The translations under genes were made by a program, and so were the position numbers. Below are positions 54,116-63,104 of a stretch of DNA of 64,000 nt, piece by piece. Source of the DNA: Actinotignum schaalii (lineage in GTDB: Bacteria > Actinomycetota > Actinomycetes > Actinomycetales > Actinomycetaceae); contig NZ_JARBHJ010000006.1 of NCBI RefSeq assembly GCF_028864145.1, forward strand, positions 1-64,000, written 5' to 3'. Each line of letters starts with the position of its first letter. Position 1 is the stretch's first letter. A model generated the notes under the pieces. That model did no database searches and had not been told where the DNA came from. It was given only the letters and a program-made list of their open reading frames with translations.

Positions 54116-55096
54116 TTGAGCCAATCGCAATCCTTCGCGTTCGATACCCAAACCCGTATCCCCAAGGTACGTATCGGGGTCGGCCGCGCGCACGGCAAGG
54201 CGATCCTATTCGGCGAACACGCCGTGGTCTACGGTGCCCCGGCAATTTCTCTTCCCGTTCATGTGCTTCCCGTTATCGCCAACGCCACCATCACCACTGG
54301 CGAATCAACGATTAGTTCCGAACTTTATCGTGGCCCGGCCGCTTCCGCACCGGAGCGCCTGAGCCCCGTGGTCGCGGCTATCGACGCCGGGCTTGATTTC
54401 GTGGCCCCGGGCAGCTCCGCCCACGTCACCATTTATTCCGATATTCCTTATGAGCGCGGACTCGGCTCCTCAGCGGCGGTCGCTGCCGCGATTGTTTCGG
54501 CCATTGCCGATGCCGCGGGGGTGCGCCTCTCACCAGCCGAGCGTTTCCTCCTCATCCAGGTGGCCGAACGGGTGGCCCACGGGCGCCCCTCGGGGATGGA
54601 TGCGCATGGCGTCGTCGCCGATACCGTTATTAAATTCCAGCGCCCAGACGTCACTCCGTTGATCGTGGCGCGCCCCCTCCACGTGGTTATCGGTGATTCC
54701 GGGGTTCCCGGAGCTACACGGCAAGCCGTCGGCTCGGTCCGTGAGCTGCGCGAACAGTTCCCGGCGAAAGTGGAGACCCTGGTGGCGCGCCTGGCCGGAT
54801 ACGCGGCGGATGCGGAAATGCAGCTCGCAACGGGGGACTGGGCGAGCATGGGGGAGAATATGTGGCGCGCCCATGCTACCCTCGCGCAGCTGGGCGTTTC
54901 CTCCGCGGAACTCGATACTCTTGTAAACGCTGCTCACGGTGCTGGCGCGCTCGGCGCGAAGATGACCGGCGGTGGGATCGGCGGGTGCGTTATCGCCCTG
55001 GCGGAGAACAGTGCTCACGCGAAAGACATCGCCGCGGCGCTGAGTGCAGCCGGCGCAGCTAACGCCTGGTCTACCTGGGTGGAGGCCAGCAAATGA
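54116..55096 (+). CDS. mvk: Mevalonate kinase
   Basis: A GHMP kinase that phosphorylates mevalonate, the first step of the lower mevalonate pathway. It has 326 aa. Motifs: KAILFGEHAVVYGAPAIS, the ATP loop DIPYERGLGSSAAVAAAIV and the C-terminal KMTGGGIGGCVIAL. The start is TTG 54116 with AAGGAG upstream; no ATG lies nearby in frame. First gene of mvk-mvaD-pmk-fni, each overlapping the next by 4 nt. Confidence 0.95.
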   Translation: MSQSQSFAFDTQTRIPKVRIGVGRAHGKAILFGEHAVVYGAPAISLPVHVLPVIANATITTGESTISSELYRGPAASAPERLSPVVAAIDAGLDFVAPGSSAHVTIYSDIPYERGLGSSAAVAAAIVSAIADAAGVRLSPAERFLLIQVAERVAHGRPSGMDAHGVVADTVIKFQRPDVTPLIVARPLHVVIGDSGVPGATRQAVGSVRELREQFPAKVETLVARLAGYAADAEMQLATGDWASMGENMWRAHATLAQLGVSSAELDTLVNAAHGAGALGAKMTGGGIGGCVIALAENSAHAKDIAAALSAAGAANAWSTWVEASK

Positions 55097-56067
55097 GCAC
55101 CGCGCGCGCCCACCCGAATATCGCCCTCATCAAATACTGGGGCAAAGCGGATGACGAGCTCATGCTCCCTGCCGCACCTTCCGTTTCCCTTACACTCGAT
55201 ATTTTTCCGACGACGACGACAGCCCGCCTCGCCCCCACTTCCCACCGTGATCGACTCATTCTCAACGGCCAGGAAGCGAGTGAAAAAGCGCTTGCCCGAG
55301 TCGAGCGGGTTCTCGATGTGATACGCGACCAGGCCGGGCGTAGCGAAAAACTGCTGGTCATCAGCGATAATGAAGCACCGACGGGCGCCGGAATGGCCTC
55401 CTCGGCCTCCGGGTTCGCGGCCCTGGCGCTCGCGGCTGCCACCGAATACGGAATGGATGTGAACACCGCTCAGCTCTCTCGCCTGGCCCGGCGCGGTTCG
55501 GGATCTGCCGCGCGTTCGGTTATTAGCGGGGTGGCGCTCTGGCACGCCGGTACGGATGAAGAATCTTTTGCCGAAGAAATCTCGGCTCCGCCGCTGGCCA
55601 TGGTCTCGGTGGTATTAAACACTGCTCACAAGAAAATTACCTCCCGGGAAGCGATGGTTACCACCCGCGCTACCTCGCCGTATTACTGCGGCTGGGTGGA
55701 ATCCACTCGCGATATGGCCGCTCAGATGGTGGATGCCTGCAAGGCGGGGGATATGCAGCGGATTGGTGAGCTCACCGAGCTCTCCGCGCTGCGTATGCAC
55801 GCTCTCATTATGAGCTCCGAACCGCCGATTCATTACCTCACTTCCGCGTCCTGGCGAGTATTTGAGCTGGCCCGCACTCTGCGCGGGGTGGGTTTGGATG
55901 TGTATGCCACCGCGGATGCCGGGCCGAACGTGGTGCTCCTAACCCGCCCGGAGCTCGCCGCCGAAGTGGCACGCCACGCTGAAGCCCTCGGCAAAGTAAG
56001 CATTGCTCACGCGGGGAACGGTGCTTACCTCGTGGAGGAGCCGGAGTCTCACCGGGAGGTGTTGTGA
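55093..56067 (+). CDS. mvaD: Diphosphomevalonate decarboxylase
   Basis: A GHMP enzyme that converts mevalonate diphosphate to isopentenyl diphosphate. The 324-aa protein starts ARAHPNIALIKYWGKADDE, the family signature. The ATP loop is GAGMASSASGFAALA, and the catalytic Asp would be in DAGPNVVLL. It overlaps mvk by ATGA. Confidence 0.96.
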   Translation: MSTARAHPNIALIKYWGKADDELMLPAAPSVSLTLDIFPTTTTARLAPTSHRDRLILNGQEASEKALARVERVLDVIRDQAGRSEKLLVISDNEAPTGAGMASSASGFAALALAAATEYGMDVNTAQLSRLARRGSGSAARSVISGVALWHAGTDEESFAEEISAPPLAMVSVVLNTAHKKITSREAMVTTRATSPYYCGWVESTRDMAAQMVDACKAGDMQRIGELTELSALRMHALIMSSEPPIHYLTSASWRVFELARTLRGVGLDVYATADAGPNVVLLTRPELAAEVARHAEALGKVSIAHAGNGAYLVEEPESHREVL

Positions 56068-57149
56068 GCGAAACAGAGATGCAGGAGGCTCCCGTACGCA
56101 TCCATGCCAATGCGCCGGGCAAGCTTTATATCGCGGGGGAGTACGCCGTGGTGGAGGCCGGCCGGCCAGCGATTCTTATCGCGGTGAACCGTTTTATCGA
56201 CGTCGTTCTTACCCCGGCGGAAGGCTCCGGGCTGGTACGTTCGCACGGCAACGGTTTCGCACCTCTCTACTGGCGCCACGAAAACGCGCTCCCTGTTTTT
56301 GATGATATTGGCTCCGATTACGCTGCCAATGCGATCCGCACTGTTGAGGCGCTGCGCAGTGAACGCGGCCTCGAGGCCCGCCACTACAACCTTGATATCA
56401 CCTCCGGTTTGGTCGAAGAGGACGGCCGCAAATACGGCCTGGGTTCCTCGGCCGCGGTAACGGTAGCAATCGTGGATGTGCTCAACCGTTTTTACCATCT
56501 CAAACTCACCCTGGAGGAACGCTATAAGATCGCGCTGCTTTCCGTTTTGGAGCGGGCCCCGCGGGCCTCGGGTGGGGATATTGCCGCCTCCACCTACCGC
56601 GGTTGGGTCTACTACCGTTCCCCGGACCGCGCGGGCCTGAGCGAATACGCGCGCAGCCACAGCGTGACCGAAACGTTGAACGCCCCGGCGTGGGATTGCT
56701 GGGCGGTGGAATCGCTGCCCGCTCCCGTCCACGAAGAACTCCTGGTGGGGTGGACCGGCTTGCCTGCCTCCACCGAGCATCTGGTTTCCGGGGTACAGGC
56801 TCGTTCTCGCGGCGCCTACTTCCCCGGTTTCCTAGACGAATACGAGGATGTAGTGGAGCGCCTGGCCACCCAGTTGCGCACTGGTGGCCGCATCGGTGCC
56901 GAGGTTACCGCCGCGCGCCGGCTTCTGCGCCAGCTGGGCGCCAGCTCGGGTATCACTATCGAAACCGAGAGCCTGACTCATTTGTGCGACGTCGCCGCCG
57001 GGCTGGGGGGAGCTGCCAAATCATCCGGAGCTGGCGGGGGTGATTGCGGGATCGCCCTGGTAGGAAGCGATGTGGATAAAGACGCGGTATATCGGGGCTG
57101 GCGCGCAGGTGGCGTCGAACCGCTCGACCTTACGGTGGTGGAAGGATGA
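56064..57149 (+). CDS. Phosphomevalonate kinase
   Basis: A GHMP kinase making mevalonate diphosphate; the 361-aa length fits the bacterial MvaK2/ERG8 type. Motifs: ANAPGKLYIAGEYAVVE, the ATP loop KYGLGSSAAVTVAIVDVL, and KSSGAGGGDCGIALV near the end. The GTG start overlaps the mvaD stop (GTGA). Confidence 0.95.
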   Translation: MSETEMQEAPVRIHANAPGKLYIAGEYAVVEAGRPAILIAVNRFIDVVLTPAEGSGLVRSHGNGFAPLYWRHENALPVFDDIGSDYAANAIRTVEALRSERGLEARHYNLDITSGLVEEDGRKYGLGSSAAVTVAIVDVLNRFYHLKLTLEERYKIALLSVLERAPRASGGDIAASTYRGWVYYRSPDRAGLSEYARSHSVTETLNAPAWDCWAVESLPAPVHEELLVGWTGLPASTEHLVSGVQARSRGAYFPGFLDEYEDVVERLATQLRTGGRIGAEVTAARRLLRQLGASSGITIETESLTHLCDVAAGLGGAAKSSGAGGGDCGIALVGSDVDKDAVYRGWRAGGVEPLDLTVVEG

Positions 57150-58306
57150 GCCCGGCGAATGCTGCCGGCGCGGCTGGGGCTAGAGATTCGCGCGGTGCGG
57201 GCGATGGGGTTGGTGCGCGGCAGGATACTTCCCGGGCGGCGCGCAAAGACGAGCACGTAGCCCTGGCGCGTGCGCAGGAAATCCGTCGCAATGATTTCGA
57301 CTGTGTGAACCCTGTTCACCACGCTTTGGCCGCTTGTGATGTGGCGGCGGTGGACCTGTCTACCCGGGTCGGGACGTTTAGCTGGCCGGTGCCCTTTTAT
57401 ATCAACGGGATGACCGGGGGCACGGAGGCAACCGGGAAGATTAACCGAGTGTTGGCCATCGCGGCGCGGGAGGTAGGCGTGCCGATGGCAAGTGGGTCCG
57501 CCTCGGTGGCCCTTGATGGTCCGAGCACGGCTTCTTCTTTTACCGTGATTCGGGAAGAAAATCCGCGCGGTTTCGTCATGGGAAATATTGGGGTGGGGCG
57601 CAGCGGCGCGGATGCCCGGCGCGTGGTTGAACTTCTGGAAGCGGACGCACTCCAGCTCCATCTCAATGCCGGGCAAGAAATTGTTATGCCCGAAGGGGAA
57701 CGCGAATTTTCCGGCTGGCGTGCCTCGGTGGAAGAAATCGTGGCGCAGGCCGGAGTGCCGGTGATCGTCAAAGAAGTGGGATTCGGGATCTCGCGGGAAA
57801 CGCAACGTGTTCTCGCGGATCTAGGTGTGCAGGTGGTCGACGTCGGGGGAGTGGGCGGCACGGACTTCGCCCGTATTGAAAACTCCCGGCGGGAAGCGCG
57901 CGAGTACTCCTACCTGGATGGATTTGGCCAATCCGCCCCGCTCTGCCTCCTCGAAGCGGAGGCCGAAAGCGGGCTTGACCTGCTGGCCTCGGGCGGGGTG
58001 CGCACTCCTTTCGACGTCGTCCGTGCGCTTATTTTGGGTGCCCGGGCGGCTGGCGTGGCTCGCCAATTCCTCGAGCTGGCTATCCAGGGGGAGGCCGCTG
58101 CGGTGGCTGGGCTGCGTTCCTGGCGCGATCAGGTGCGCGCGCTGCTGGCGCTGCTCGGGGTGCGGACGGTCAGTGCGGCGCGGCAGTGCCAGGTGTTCAT
58201 TACCGGGGAGCTGGCCGAACGGGCCCGGCTGCGCGGCGTCGATCTTGAGTCGTACGCGCGGCGTGGTGCGGCGCACACGAGTTTGTGTCATGCAACAGAT
58301 ATATAG
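57146..58306 (+). CDS. fni: Isopentenyl-diphosphate isomerase, type 2
   Basis: An FMN- and NADPH-dependent isomerase of IPP and DMAPP. The 386-aa barrel has INGMTGGTEATGKIN, MASGSASVALDG, LQLHLNAGQEIVMPEGER, VIVKEVGFGIS and VDVGGVGGTDFARIEN. The N-terminus has an Ala/Gly-rich extension of about 35 residues before RKDEHVALA. Last gene of the operon. Confidence 0.95.
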   Translation: MSPANAAGAAGARDSRGAGDGVGARQDTSRAARKDEHVALARAQEIRRNDFDCVNPVHHALAACDVAAVDLSTRVGTFSWPVPFYINGMTGGTEATGKINRVLAIAAREVGVPMASGSASVALDGPSTASSFTVIREENPRGFVMGNIGVGRSGADARRVVELLEADALQLHLNAGQEIVMPEGEREFSGWRASVEEIVAQAGVPVIVKEVGFGISRETQRVLADLGVQVVDVGGVGGTDFARIENSRREAREYSYLDGFGQSAPLCLLEAEAESGLDLLASGGVRTPFDVVRALILGARAAGVARQFLELAIQGEAAAVAGLRSWRDQVRALLALLGVRTVSAARQCQVFITGELAERARLRGVDLESYARRGAAHTSLCHATDI

Positions 58307-58313
58307 CATTGCT

Positions 58314-58338
58314 AATACTCTCGCACCACGTTAGTATT
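58314..58338 (+). promoter_or_regulatory. Inverted repeat before higB
   Basis: AATACT (58314-58319) and AGTATT (58333-58338) are 13 bp apart just before the higB start. A likely operator for autorepression by HigA. Confidence 0.55.
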
Positions 58339-58343
58339 GAGAA

Positions 58344-58628
58344 ATGAGAGTGCGCGATCCTGATCTGTACGCTTTCTTCCGAGGAGGTCCCTACCCGAGG
58401 CGTTATCCGGCCGGTTTGCAAAAACAACTTACCCGGCGATTGCAGATGTTGAACGCTGCGAGAAGTGTGCACGATCTTCGCCAGCCGCCGGGAAACCGAC
58501 TTGAGGCACTTTCGGGTAATCTTCGCGGGTATTGGAGTATCCGCGTGAATAATCAATGGCGGGTTGTGTTCCGCTGGGATAATGAAACACAGGAGGCTTA
58601 TGATGTCTATTTCTGCGACTACCACTAA
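58344..58628 (+). CDS. higB: HigB-type toxin
   Basis: A 94-aa RelE/HigB-superfamily ribosome-dependent mRNA interferase. It has the family core RRLQMLNAARSVHDLRQPPGNRLEALSG, split here as LNAARSVHDLRQPPGNR and LEALSGNLRGYWSIRVN, then WRVVFRW and the C-terminal YFCDYH. Toxin-first order is typical of HigBA, and the antitoxin start overlaps its last codons. Confidence 0.92.
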   Translation: MRVRDPDLYAFFRGGPYPRRYPAGLQKQLTRRLQMLNAARSVHDLRQPPGNRLEALSGNLRGYWSIRVNNQWRVVFRWDNETQEAYDVYFCDYH

Positions 58629-58902
58629 CCAGTATCTTTCGACCCCGGGCGAGATTCTGAAAGAAGAATTTCTTGAACCTCTGGGAATCACTCCTTACCG
58701 CCTCGCCAAGACTATTGGGGCATCTCAAACGGCCATTGGGGAGATTATTTCCGGTAAGCGTTCTATCAGTGTTCCTATGGCGTTTAGGTTATCGAAGGCT
58801 CTCGGGACAACCCCGCAATTTTGGGTGAATTTGCAGCGCGATTTTGACGTTCTCTCTTTTGATGCATCTGAAGTCGAGAGTATTAATCCGCTTGTTGCCT
58901 AA
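58603..58902 (+). CDS. higA: HigA-type antitoxin
   Basis: An XRE-family antitoxin of about 99 aa. The helix-turn-helix is ITPYRLAKTIGASQTAIGEI, followed by GKRSISVPMAFRLSKALGT and PQFWVNLQRDFD, the HigA signature. AGGAGG at 58591-58596 gives ATG 58603 (or 58600), inside higB. It should neutralise HigB and repress the promoter through the inverted repeat at 58314-58338. Confidence 0.92.
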   Translation: MSISATTTNQYLSTPGEILKEEFLEPLGITPYRLAKTIGASQTAIGEIISGKRSISVPMAFRLSKALGTTPQFWVNLQRDFDVLSFDASEVESINPLVA

Positions 58903-59496
58903 TTTACTGTTAGGCGCGAGTTGAATCTGCACGCCTAGTGTAACCAAAACTGCAGGCCCTGGTTGGCTAGTGGGTGGATTCGTGAGCGTATTTGCCGTCA
59001 TTGCAAAGTTTCGACTCTTGGGGGCGCGCTCACGCAGTGCTGTTGCCGGGCGCACGCGATAGCGATGCCGCACCCAACGATCCGTCTTCCTAAGATGTAT
59101 AAGATGTAAAAAGTAGTAAAGGCCGAGATCTGCGGATACGCATTGCGCGTAATCCATTCAGATCAAAAGGTAATGTGATGACCGTCAAATCCTCTTCTCT
59201 TTGACGCGACGTAGCGGATGGTATTACTCGCTCTTTTCGTGTGGTAGTTCTCGGGAACTGTACTGCGCTCGTACGACATGCGAAGTACAGCTGTGAAAAA
59301 CATACCGTCTCCCGCCGAGGCTCATGTGACTGCTGAGGTACGTGAGGTTGCCGCATCTCAGCGTTGCGTCCCTGTAAAACGACGCCGCACCGACACCGTA
59401 TCTGACCTGCCCTAATAACCCCACTCCCACACCGGCTTATGATATGTCCCACAGAGGTGGTTCTTTCCTCAACTGGATTTCTGGGCGGCGAGCGCC
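58903..59496. other. Intergenic region without recognised genes
   Basis: About 600 bp between higA and the cysteine leader. I see no convincing gene or RNA. A reverse frame at 59090-59536 is open but has Arg/Ser-rich composition and no ribosome site. The direct repeat TAAGATGTATAAGATGTAAA is at about 59092-59111. Confidence 0.4.
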
Positions 59497-59502
59497 TAAC
59501 GT
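59497..59502 (+). promoter_or_regulatory. -10 box of the cysteine leader transcript
   Basis: TAACGT ends 7 nt before the ATG at 59510. This predicts a leaderless RNA starting at or next to the A of the start codon. No clear -35. Confidence 0.5.
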
Positions 59503-59509
59503 AATTCCC

Positions 59510-59605
59510 ATGGCGAACAGGACCACTCAGATGCACACCGCGATGCGCGGTGCCTGCGTGCGTACCTGCATGTGCCCCATGTGTTGCATGTGTTGCTGTC
59601 GCTAG
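59510..59605 (+). CDS. Poly-cysteine leader peptide (uORF)
   Basis: A 31-residue ORF ending A-C-V-R-T-C-M-C-P-M-C-C-M-C-C-C-R. Eight of the last 16 residues are cysteine. It sits about 210 nt before a cysteine-type ABC importer. Poly-cysteine leaderless uORFs are known in mycobacteria as cysteine-responsive attenuators: ribosomes stall when Cys-tRNA is scarce and downstream genes switch on. Location, leaderless start and composition all match that scheme here. Confidence 0.85.
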   Translation: MANRTTQMHTAMRGACVRTCMCPMCCMCCCR

Positions 59606-59720
59606 TTCGCCAGCGGAACCCGAAAATTAGCTGCCCTCATACCTAACGGCCGGGCATTTTCGGATAGCCAGCGCGGACAAGCGGCACCCCGGCGCTCGAT
59701 TCCCGGGGATTAGCACAATT

Positions 59721-59786
59721 GTGGATAATGCGATGTCCGCGGTGGCACGGCCTTGCGTCTCGTTCCCAAAATCCCGCATTATCCAC
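59721..59786 (+). other. Long-range stem in the cysteine leader
   Basis: GTGGATAATGCG (59721-59732) pairs perfectly with CGCATTATCCAC (59775-59786) across a 42-nt loop. It lies between the poly-Cys ORF and the first transporter gene, ending 30 nt before its start. It is probably the structural switch (attenuator, or sequestering the initiation region). No T-run follows, so the mechanism may be Rho-dependent or translational. Confidence 0.75.
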
Positions 59787-59816
59787 GGTCAACCCAACAC
59801 CAAGTAAGGAAGAACC

Positions 59817-60740
59817 GTGGCATCTGCACAAACCTCACGTATTCGTCGTCGCGTCCTGGGCGGGCTTTCCGCCCTGGCGGCGCTCACCATGGCCCTTACC
59901 GGGTGCTCTAGCCCGGATATATCCGGCTCGGGTGACTCCGCCGCCGGTACTGCCTCCGGTTCCGGGGCCGGCGCAGAAAGCGCCACCGTGGGGGCCCGCA
60001 CCCCCGAACAGATCAAAGAAGCCGGAACCATCAAGATCGGCACCTTTGCTGATAAGGCACCTTTTGGCTCTCTCGTTGGGAAAAACACCTACGAAGGCTA
60101 CGACATCGTTTACGGGGAACGCATCGGTAAAGACCTGGGTGTCAAGGTTGAATGGGTCCCGGTGGATGCCTCCTCGCGGGTGGAATTCCTCAAATCCGGG
60201 AAGGTTGATATTATCCTCGCGAACTTCACGGTGACTCCGGAACGTGCCGCGCAGGTGGACTTCGCCAACCCGTACATGAAGGTATCTTTCGGTGCTGTTT
60301 CCAGCGCGAAGAACCCGGTGCGTTCGGAAACGGAACTCGCGAATAAAAATATTATTATCGTCAAGGGCACCAGTCAGGACGCGTGGATTACCGCCAACCA
60401 TCCGGAGTGGAAGGTGACGAAGTACGAGCAGTACACCGAAGCCACGAATGCCCTCACCGATGGGCGCGGGGACGTGTGGATCACAGACAACACCGAGGCC
60501 CTTGCTTTCACCGAACAAAACAAGGATTTCGTGACAGGTATTTCCTCTTTCGGAGAAGAATCCACCATCGCGGCGGCTGTCCAGCAGGGGAATACCCAGC
60601 TGCGCGACTGGATCAATAACAACCTTGTGGAGCTGGGCAAAGAGAATTTCTTCCACAAGAACTTCGAGCAGACCCTCGCCCCGGTCTACGGCACCGCGAT
60701 CTCGCCCGATGAACTCGTGATCGAAGGCGGGGCTCGCTAA
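59817..60740 (+). CDS. Cysteine-type amino acid ABC transporter, substrate-binding lipoprotein
   Basis: A family 3 solute-binding lipoprotein, 307 aa. The lipobox LTGC is at about Cys30, followed by a Ser/Gly/Ala linker. The binding domain has the pattern of CjaA-type cysteine binders: VEFLKSGKVDIILANFTVTP, then ERAAQVDFANPYMKVSFG. The start is GTG 59817 with AAGGAAG upstream. It heads SBP-permease-permease-ATPase, controlled by the poly-Cys leader. Confidence 0.85.
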   Translation: MASAQTSRIRRRVLGGLSALAALTMALTGCSSPDISGSGDSAAGTASGSGAGAESATVGARTPEQIKEAGTIKIGTFADKAPFGSLVGKNTYEGYDIVYGERIGKDLGVKVEWVPVDASSRVEFLKSGKVDIILANFTVTPERAAQVDFANPYMKVSFGAVSSAKNPVRSETELANKNIIIVKGTSQDAWITANHPEWKVTKYEQYTEATNALTDGRGDVWITDNTEALAFTEQNKDFVTGISSFGEESTIAAAVQQGNTQLRDWINNNLVELGKENFFHKNFEQTLAPVYGTAISPDELVIEGGAR

Positions 60741-60786
60741 GAGTTCCCTCCTCCCGCAGGCGCGGGCCGTCCTAATGGCCTCAACC

Positions 60787-60816
60787 GGCCGCCCGCCGTG
60801 AACCGAGCGGGCGGCC
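60787..60816 (+). other. Intercistronic stem-loop
   Basis: GGCCGCCCGC (60787-60796) pairs with GCGGGCGGCC (60807-60816), loop 10 nt, no T-run. Between the binding protein and the permeases. Such stems usually raise the amount of binding protein relative to permease by stabilising the 5' mRNA. Confidence 0.7.
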
Positions 60817-60867
60817 CGCGCCGCGGAGAGAACTTCTAGCACAGCCAAACCCCAGCGAGGATATTTC

Positions 60868-61527
60868 ATGGATCTATCAGTACTGAGCGAAGCGTGGCCC
60901 CTGTATATGCAGGCCATGCTTGTCACGCTCCGCATCGGCGCCATCGGCGTGGCCGCCTCCCTCCTCCTCGGATGGGTGTGCGCCGCGCTCGTGCATTTCC
61001 GGGTTCCTATTGCACGCCAGCTCGTGGCTGTCTACATCGAGCTATCGCGCAATACCCCGCTCCTTGTCCAGCTTTTCTTTCTCTATTTCGGCCTCCCGAA
61101 AATTGGACTTACCCTCACCGGGGAAACCTGTGCGATTATCGGGCTGACCTTCCTGGGTGGCTCCTATATGGCGGAAGCTTTCCGTTCCGGCCTGGACTCG
61201 GTGCCGCGTATCCAGCGTGAATCTGCCCTTGCCCTCGGGCTTACCCGCCGCCAGGTTCTCACCCGGATACTGCTCCCGCAGGCGGTTGCGGTAGCGATGC
61301 CGGCGCTCACCGCGAATATTATTTTCCTCGTCAAAGAGACGTCGGTGGTGTACGTCGTCGCCGTTCCGGACCTCATGTACCTGGCCCGCGAACACATGGG
61401 CCTGCAATCCACCACGCAGGAATCCCTCCTGCTCCTGACGGTGTGCTACACAATTATTTTGCTTCCCGTGGCCCTCGGGGCACGCTGGCTGGAAGGGAGG
61501 ATGCGCCGCTATGCTGCCGTTCGCTAA
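60868..61527 (+). CDS. Amino acid ABC transporter permease 1
   Basis: A HisM-type permease, 219 aa, about five helices. Motifs: YIELSRNTPLLVQLFFLYFG and the EAA loop YMAEAFRSGLDSVPRIQRES followed by ALGLTRRQ. It overlaps the second permease by 17 nt. Confidence 0.9.
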   Translation: MDLSVLSEAWPLYMQAMLVTLRIGAIGVAASLLLGWVCAALVHFRVPIARQLVAVYIELSRNTPLLVQLFFLYFGLPKIGLTLTGETCAIIGLTFLGGSYMAEAFRSGLDSVPRIQRESALALGLTRRQVLTRILLPQAVAVAMPALTANIIFLVKETSVVYVVAVPDLMYLAREHMGLQSTTQESLLLLTVCYTIILLPVALGARWLEGRMRRYAAVR

Positions 61528-62275
61528 CGCCACCTTCGCTTCCGTATCCGCGTATGTAACGACGCCGCCCGACGCCCTCACGCCCACCACCTCCACCACC
61601 GGCGGGGAAGGCTGGCGCCCGCTCCTCGACCCGGAAAATATCTCCCTCCTCTTCCAAGGGCTGTGGGTTTCAGTGCGCATCGCCCTCATCGCAATGGCGC
61701 TCTCCCTCGTTTTCGGCACCCTCCTGGGCCTGGTCATGGACGTGCGCTCGCGCCTGGTCCGTTTCCTCACCCGCGCTTACGTGGAGGTGCTACGCATCAT
61801 CCCGCAAGTGGTTCTCCTCTTCATCGTCTACTTCGATTCCACCCGCACCTTCCACCTCGATATGTCCGGCGAGCTCGCCGCGATTATCGTTTTCACCCTG
61901 TGGGGGACGGCGGAGATGGGGGACCTGGTGCGCGGCGCCATTGCCGCCGTACCCGCCCACCAATACGAATCCGCCCGTGCGCTCGGGCTCTCCACCCGCC
62001 AGCTGCAACGCCACGTGATTCTCCCGCAGGCGATCCGCCAGCTCATCCCCCTCACGGTCAATCTCACAACCCGCATGATTAAAACGACGGCGCTCGTCTC
62101 CCTCATCGGCGTCATCGAAATCCTCAAAGTTGCCCAGTCGATTATCGACCGGGAACGCTTCGACTACCCGGATGCCGCACTGTGGATTTACGGCGCGGTC
62201 TTCCTCATCTACTTCGTGGTTTGCTACACGATTTCCGCTTATTCGCGCCACTTGGAAAGGAAACTGGCACTATGA
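61511..62275 (+). CDS. Amino acid ABC transporter permease 2
   Basis: A HisQ-type permease of 254 aa with a longer Thr/Pro-rich N-terminus. Motifs: TRAYVEVLRIIPQVVLLFIV and the EAA loop GDLVRGAIAAVPAHQYESAR, ALGLSTRQ. It pairs with the preceding permease. Confidence 0.9.
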   Translation: MLPFANATFASVSAYVTTPPDALTPTTSTTGGEGWRPLLDPENISLLFQGLWVSVRIALIAMALSLVFGTLLGLVMDVRSRLVRFLTRAYVEVLRIIPQVVLLFIVYFDSTRTFHLDMSGELAAIIVFTLWGTAEMGDLVRGAIAAVPAHQYESARALGLSTRQLQRHVILPQAIRQLIPLTVNLTTRMIKTTALVSLIGVIEILKVAQSIIDRERFDYPDAALWIYGAVFLIYFVVCYTISAYSRHLERKLAL

Positions 62276-63099
62276 CAAGCCCGGCATATTCACAGCCCCT
62301 TGACCCTGCCCTCGCACCCAGCCCGCTCGCTTTGCGTGGCGCGGCCTGGCATGTACAAACGCTGCGTTTGGTCGACGTCGACAAAACCTACCCAAATGGC
62401 GTGCATGCCCTCCAAGGTATTTCGCTGGAAGTGGCGCCCTCCGAAGTTGTTGTCGTCGTCGGCCCATCTGGATGCGGCAAATCCACGCTGCTGCGCACCA
62501 TCAACGGACTGGAGGATATCCAATCCGGCAGCATCTCCTACGGTGAACAGAACCTCGCGGAACCGGGCACGGACTGGACCGCGGCGCGGGCCCGCATCGG
62601 TATGGTTTTCCAGAACTACGAGCTCTTCCCGCACCTGTCGGTCCTCGAGAATCTGCTCCTCGCCCCGCGCGTGGTACGCAAGGCACCCACCGGCCCCACC
62701 CGCGCACGCGCCCTCGCGTTGCTCGACCGCGTCGGCTTGGCGAGCCGCGCCGATGCGCGCCCCAGCCAGCTTTCCGGCGGGCAGAAGCAGCGGGTGGCGA
62801 TTGTGCGTGCCCTCATGATGGAGCCGGAGGTGCTGCTCCTGGACGAAATCACCGCCTCGCTGGATCCGGAGATGGTGCGCGAAGTGTTGGATGTGGTGCT
62901 GGAGCTAGCCGGCGGTGGGATGACGATGCTGCTCGTCACCCACGAAATGAGTTTTGCGCGGGCCATTGCCGACCGCGTGGTCTTTATGGATGCCGGGAAG
63001 ATCGTGGAAATCGATAGCCCCGAGCGCTTCTTCACCAGTCCTGCCTCGGCGCGCGCCCGCGCCTTCCTCAAGACATTCGTTTTTGAGCCGGTAGACTGA
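62272..63099 (+). CDS. Amino acid ABC transporter ATPase
   Basis: A GlnQ/HisP-type ATPase, 275 aa. Walker A VGPSGCGKSTLLRTING, Q-loop MVFQNYELFPHLSV, signature LSGGQKQRVAI, Walker B VLLLDEITASLDPE (Ile for the usual Pro after DE) and H-loop LVTHEMSFARAI. The start ATG 62272 overlaps the permease stop (ATGA); an upstream in-frame start at 62182 lies inside the permease gene. Confidence 0.93.
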   Translation: MTSPAYSQPLDPALAPSPLALRGAAWHVQTLRLVDVDKTYPNGVHALQGISLEVAPSEVVVVVGPSGCGKSTLLRTINGLEDIQSGSISYGEQNLAEPGTDWTAARARIGMVFQNYELFPHLSVLENLLLAPRVVRKAPTGPTRARALALLDRVGLASRADARPSQLSGGQKQRVAIVRALMMEPEVLLLDEITASLDPEMVREVLDVVLELAGGGMTMLLVTHEMSFARAIADRVVFMDAGKIVEIDSPERFFTSPASARARAFLKTFVFEPVD

Positions 63100-63104
63100 G
63101 CGGC

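Noticed and set aside
59090-59536. 148-aa minus-strand ORF in the region before the cysteine leader
   Set aside because: No ribosome site, no domain and atypical composition.
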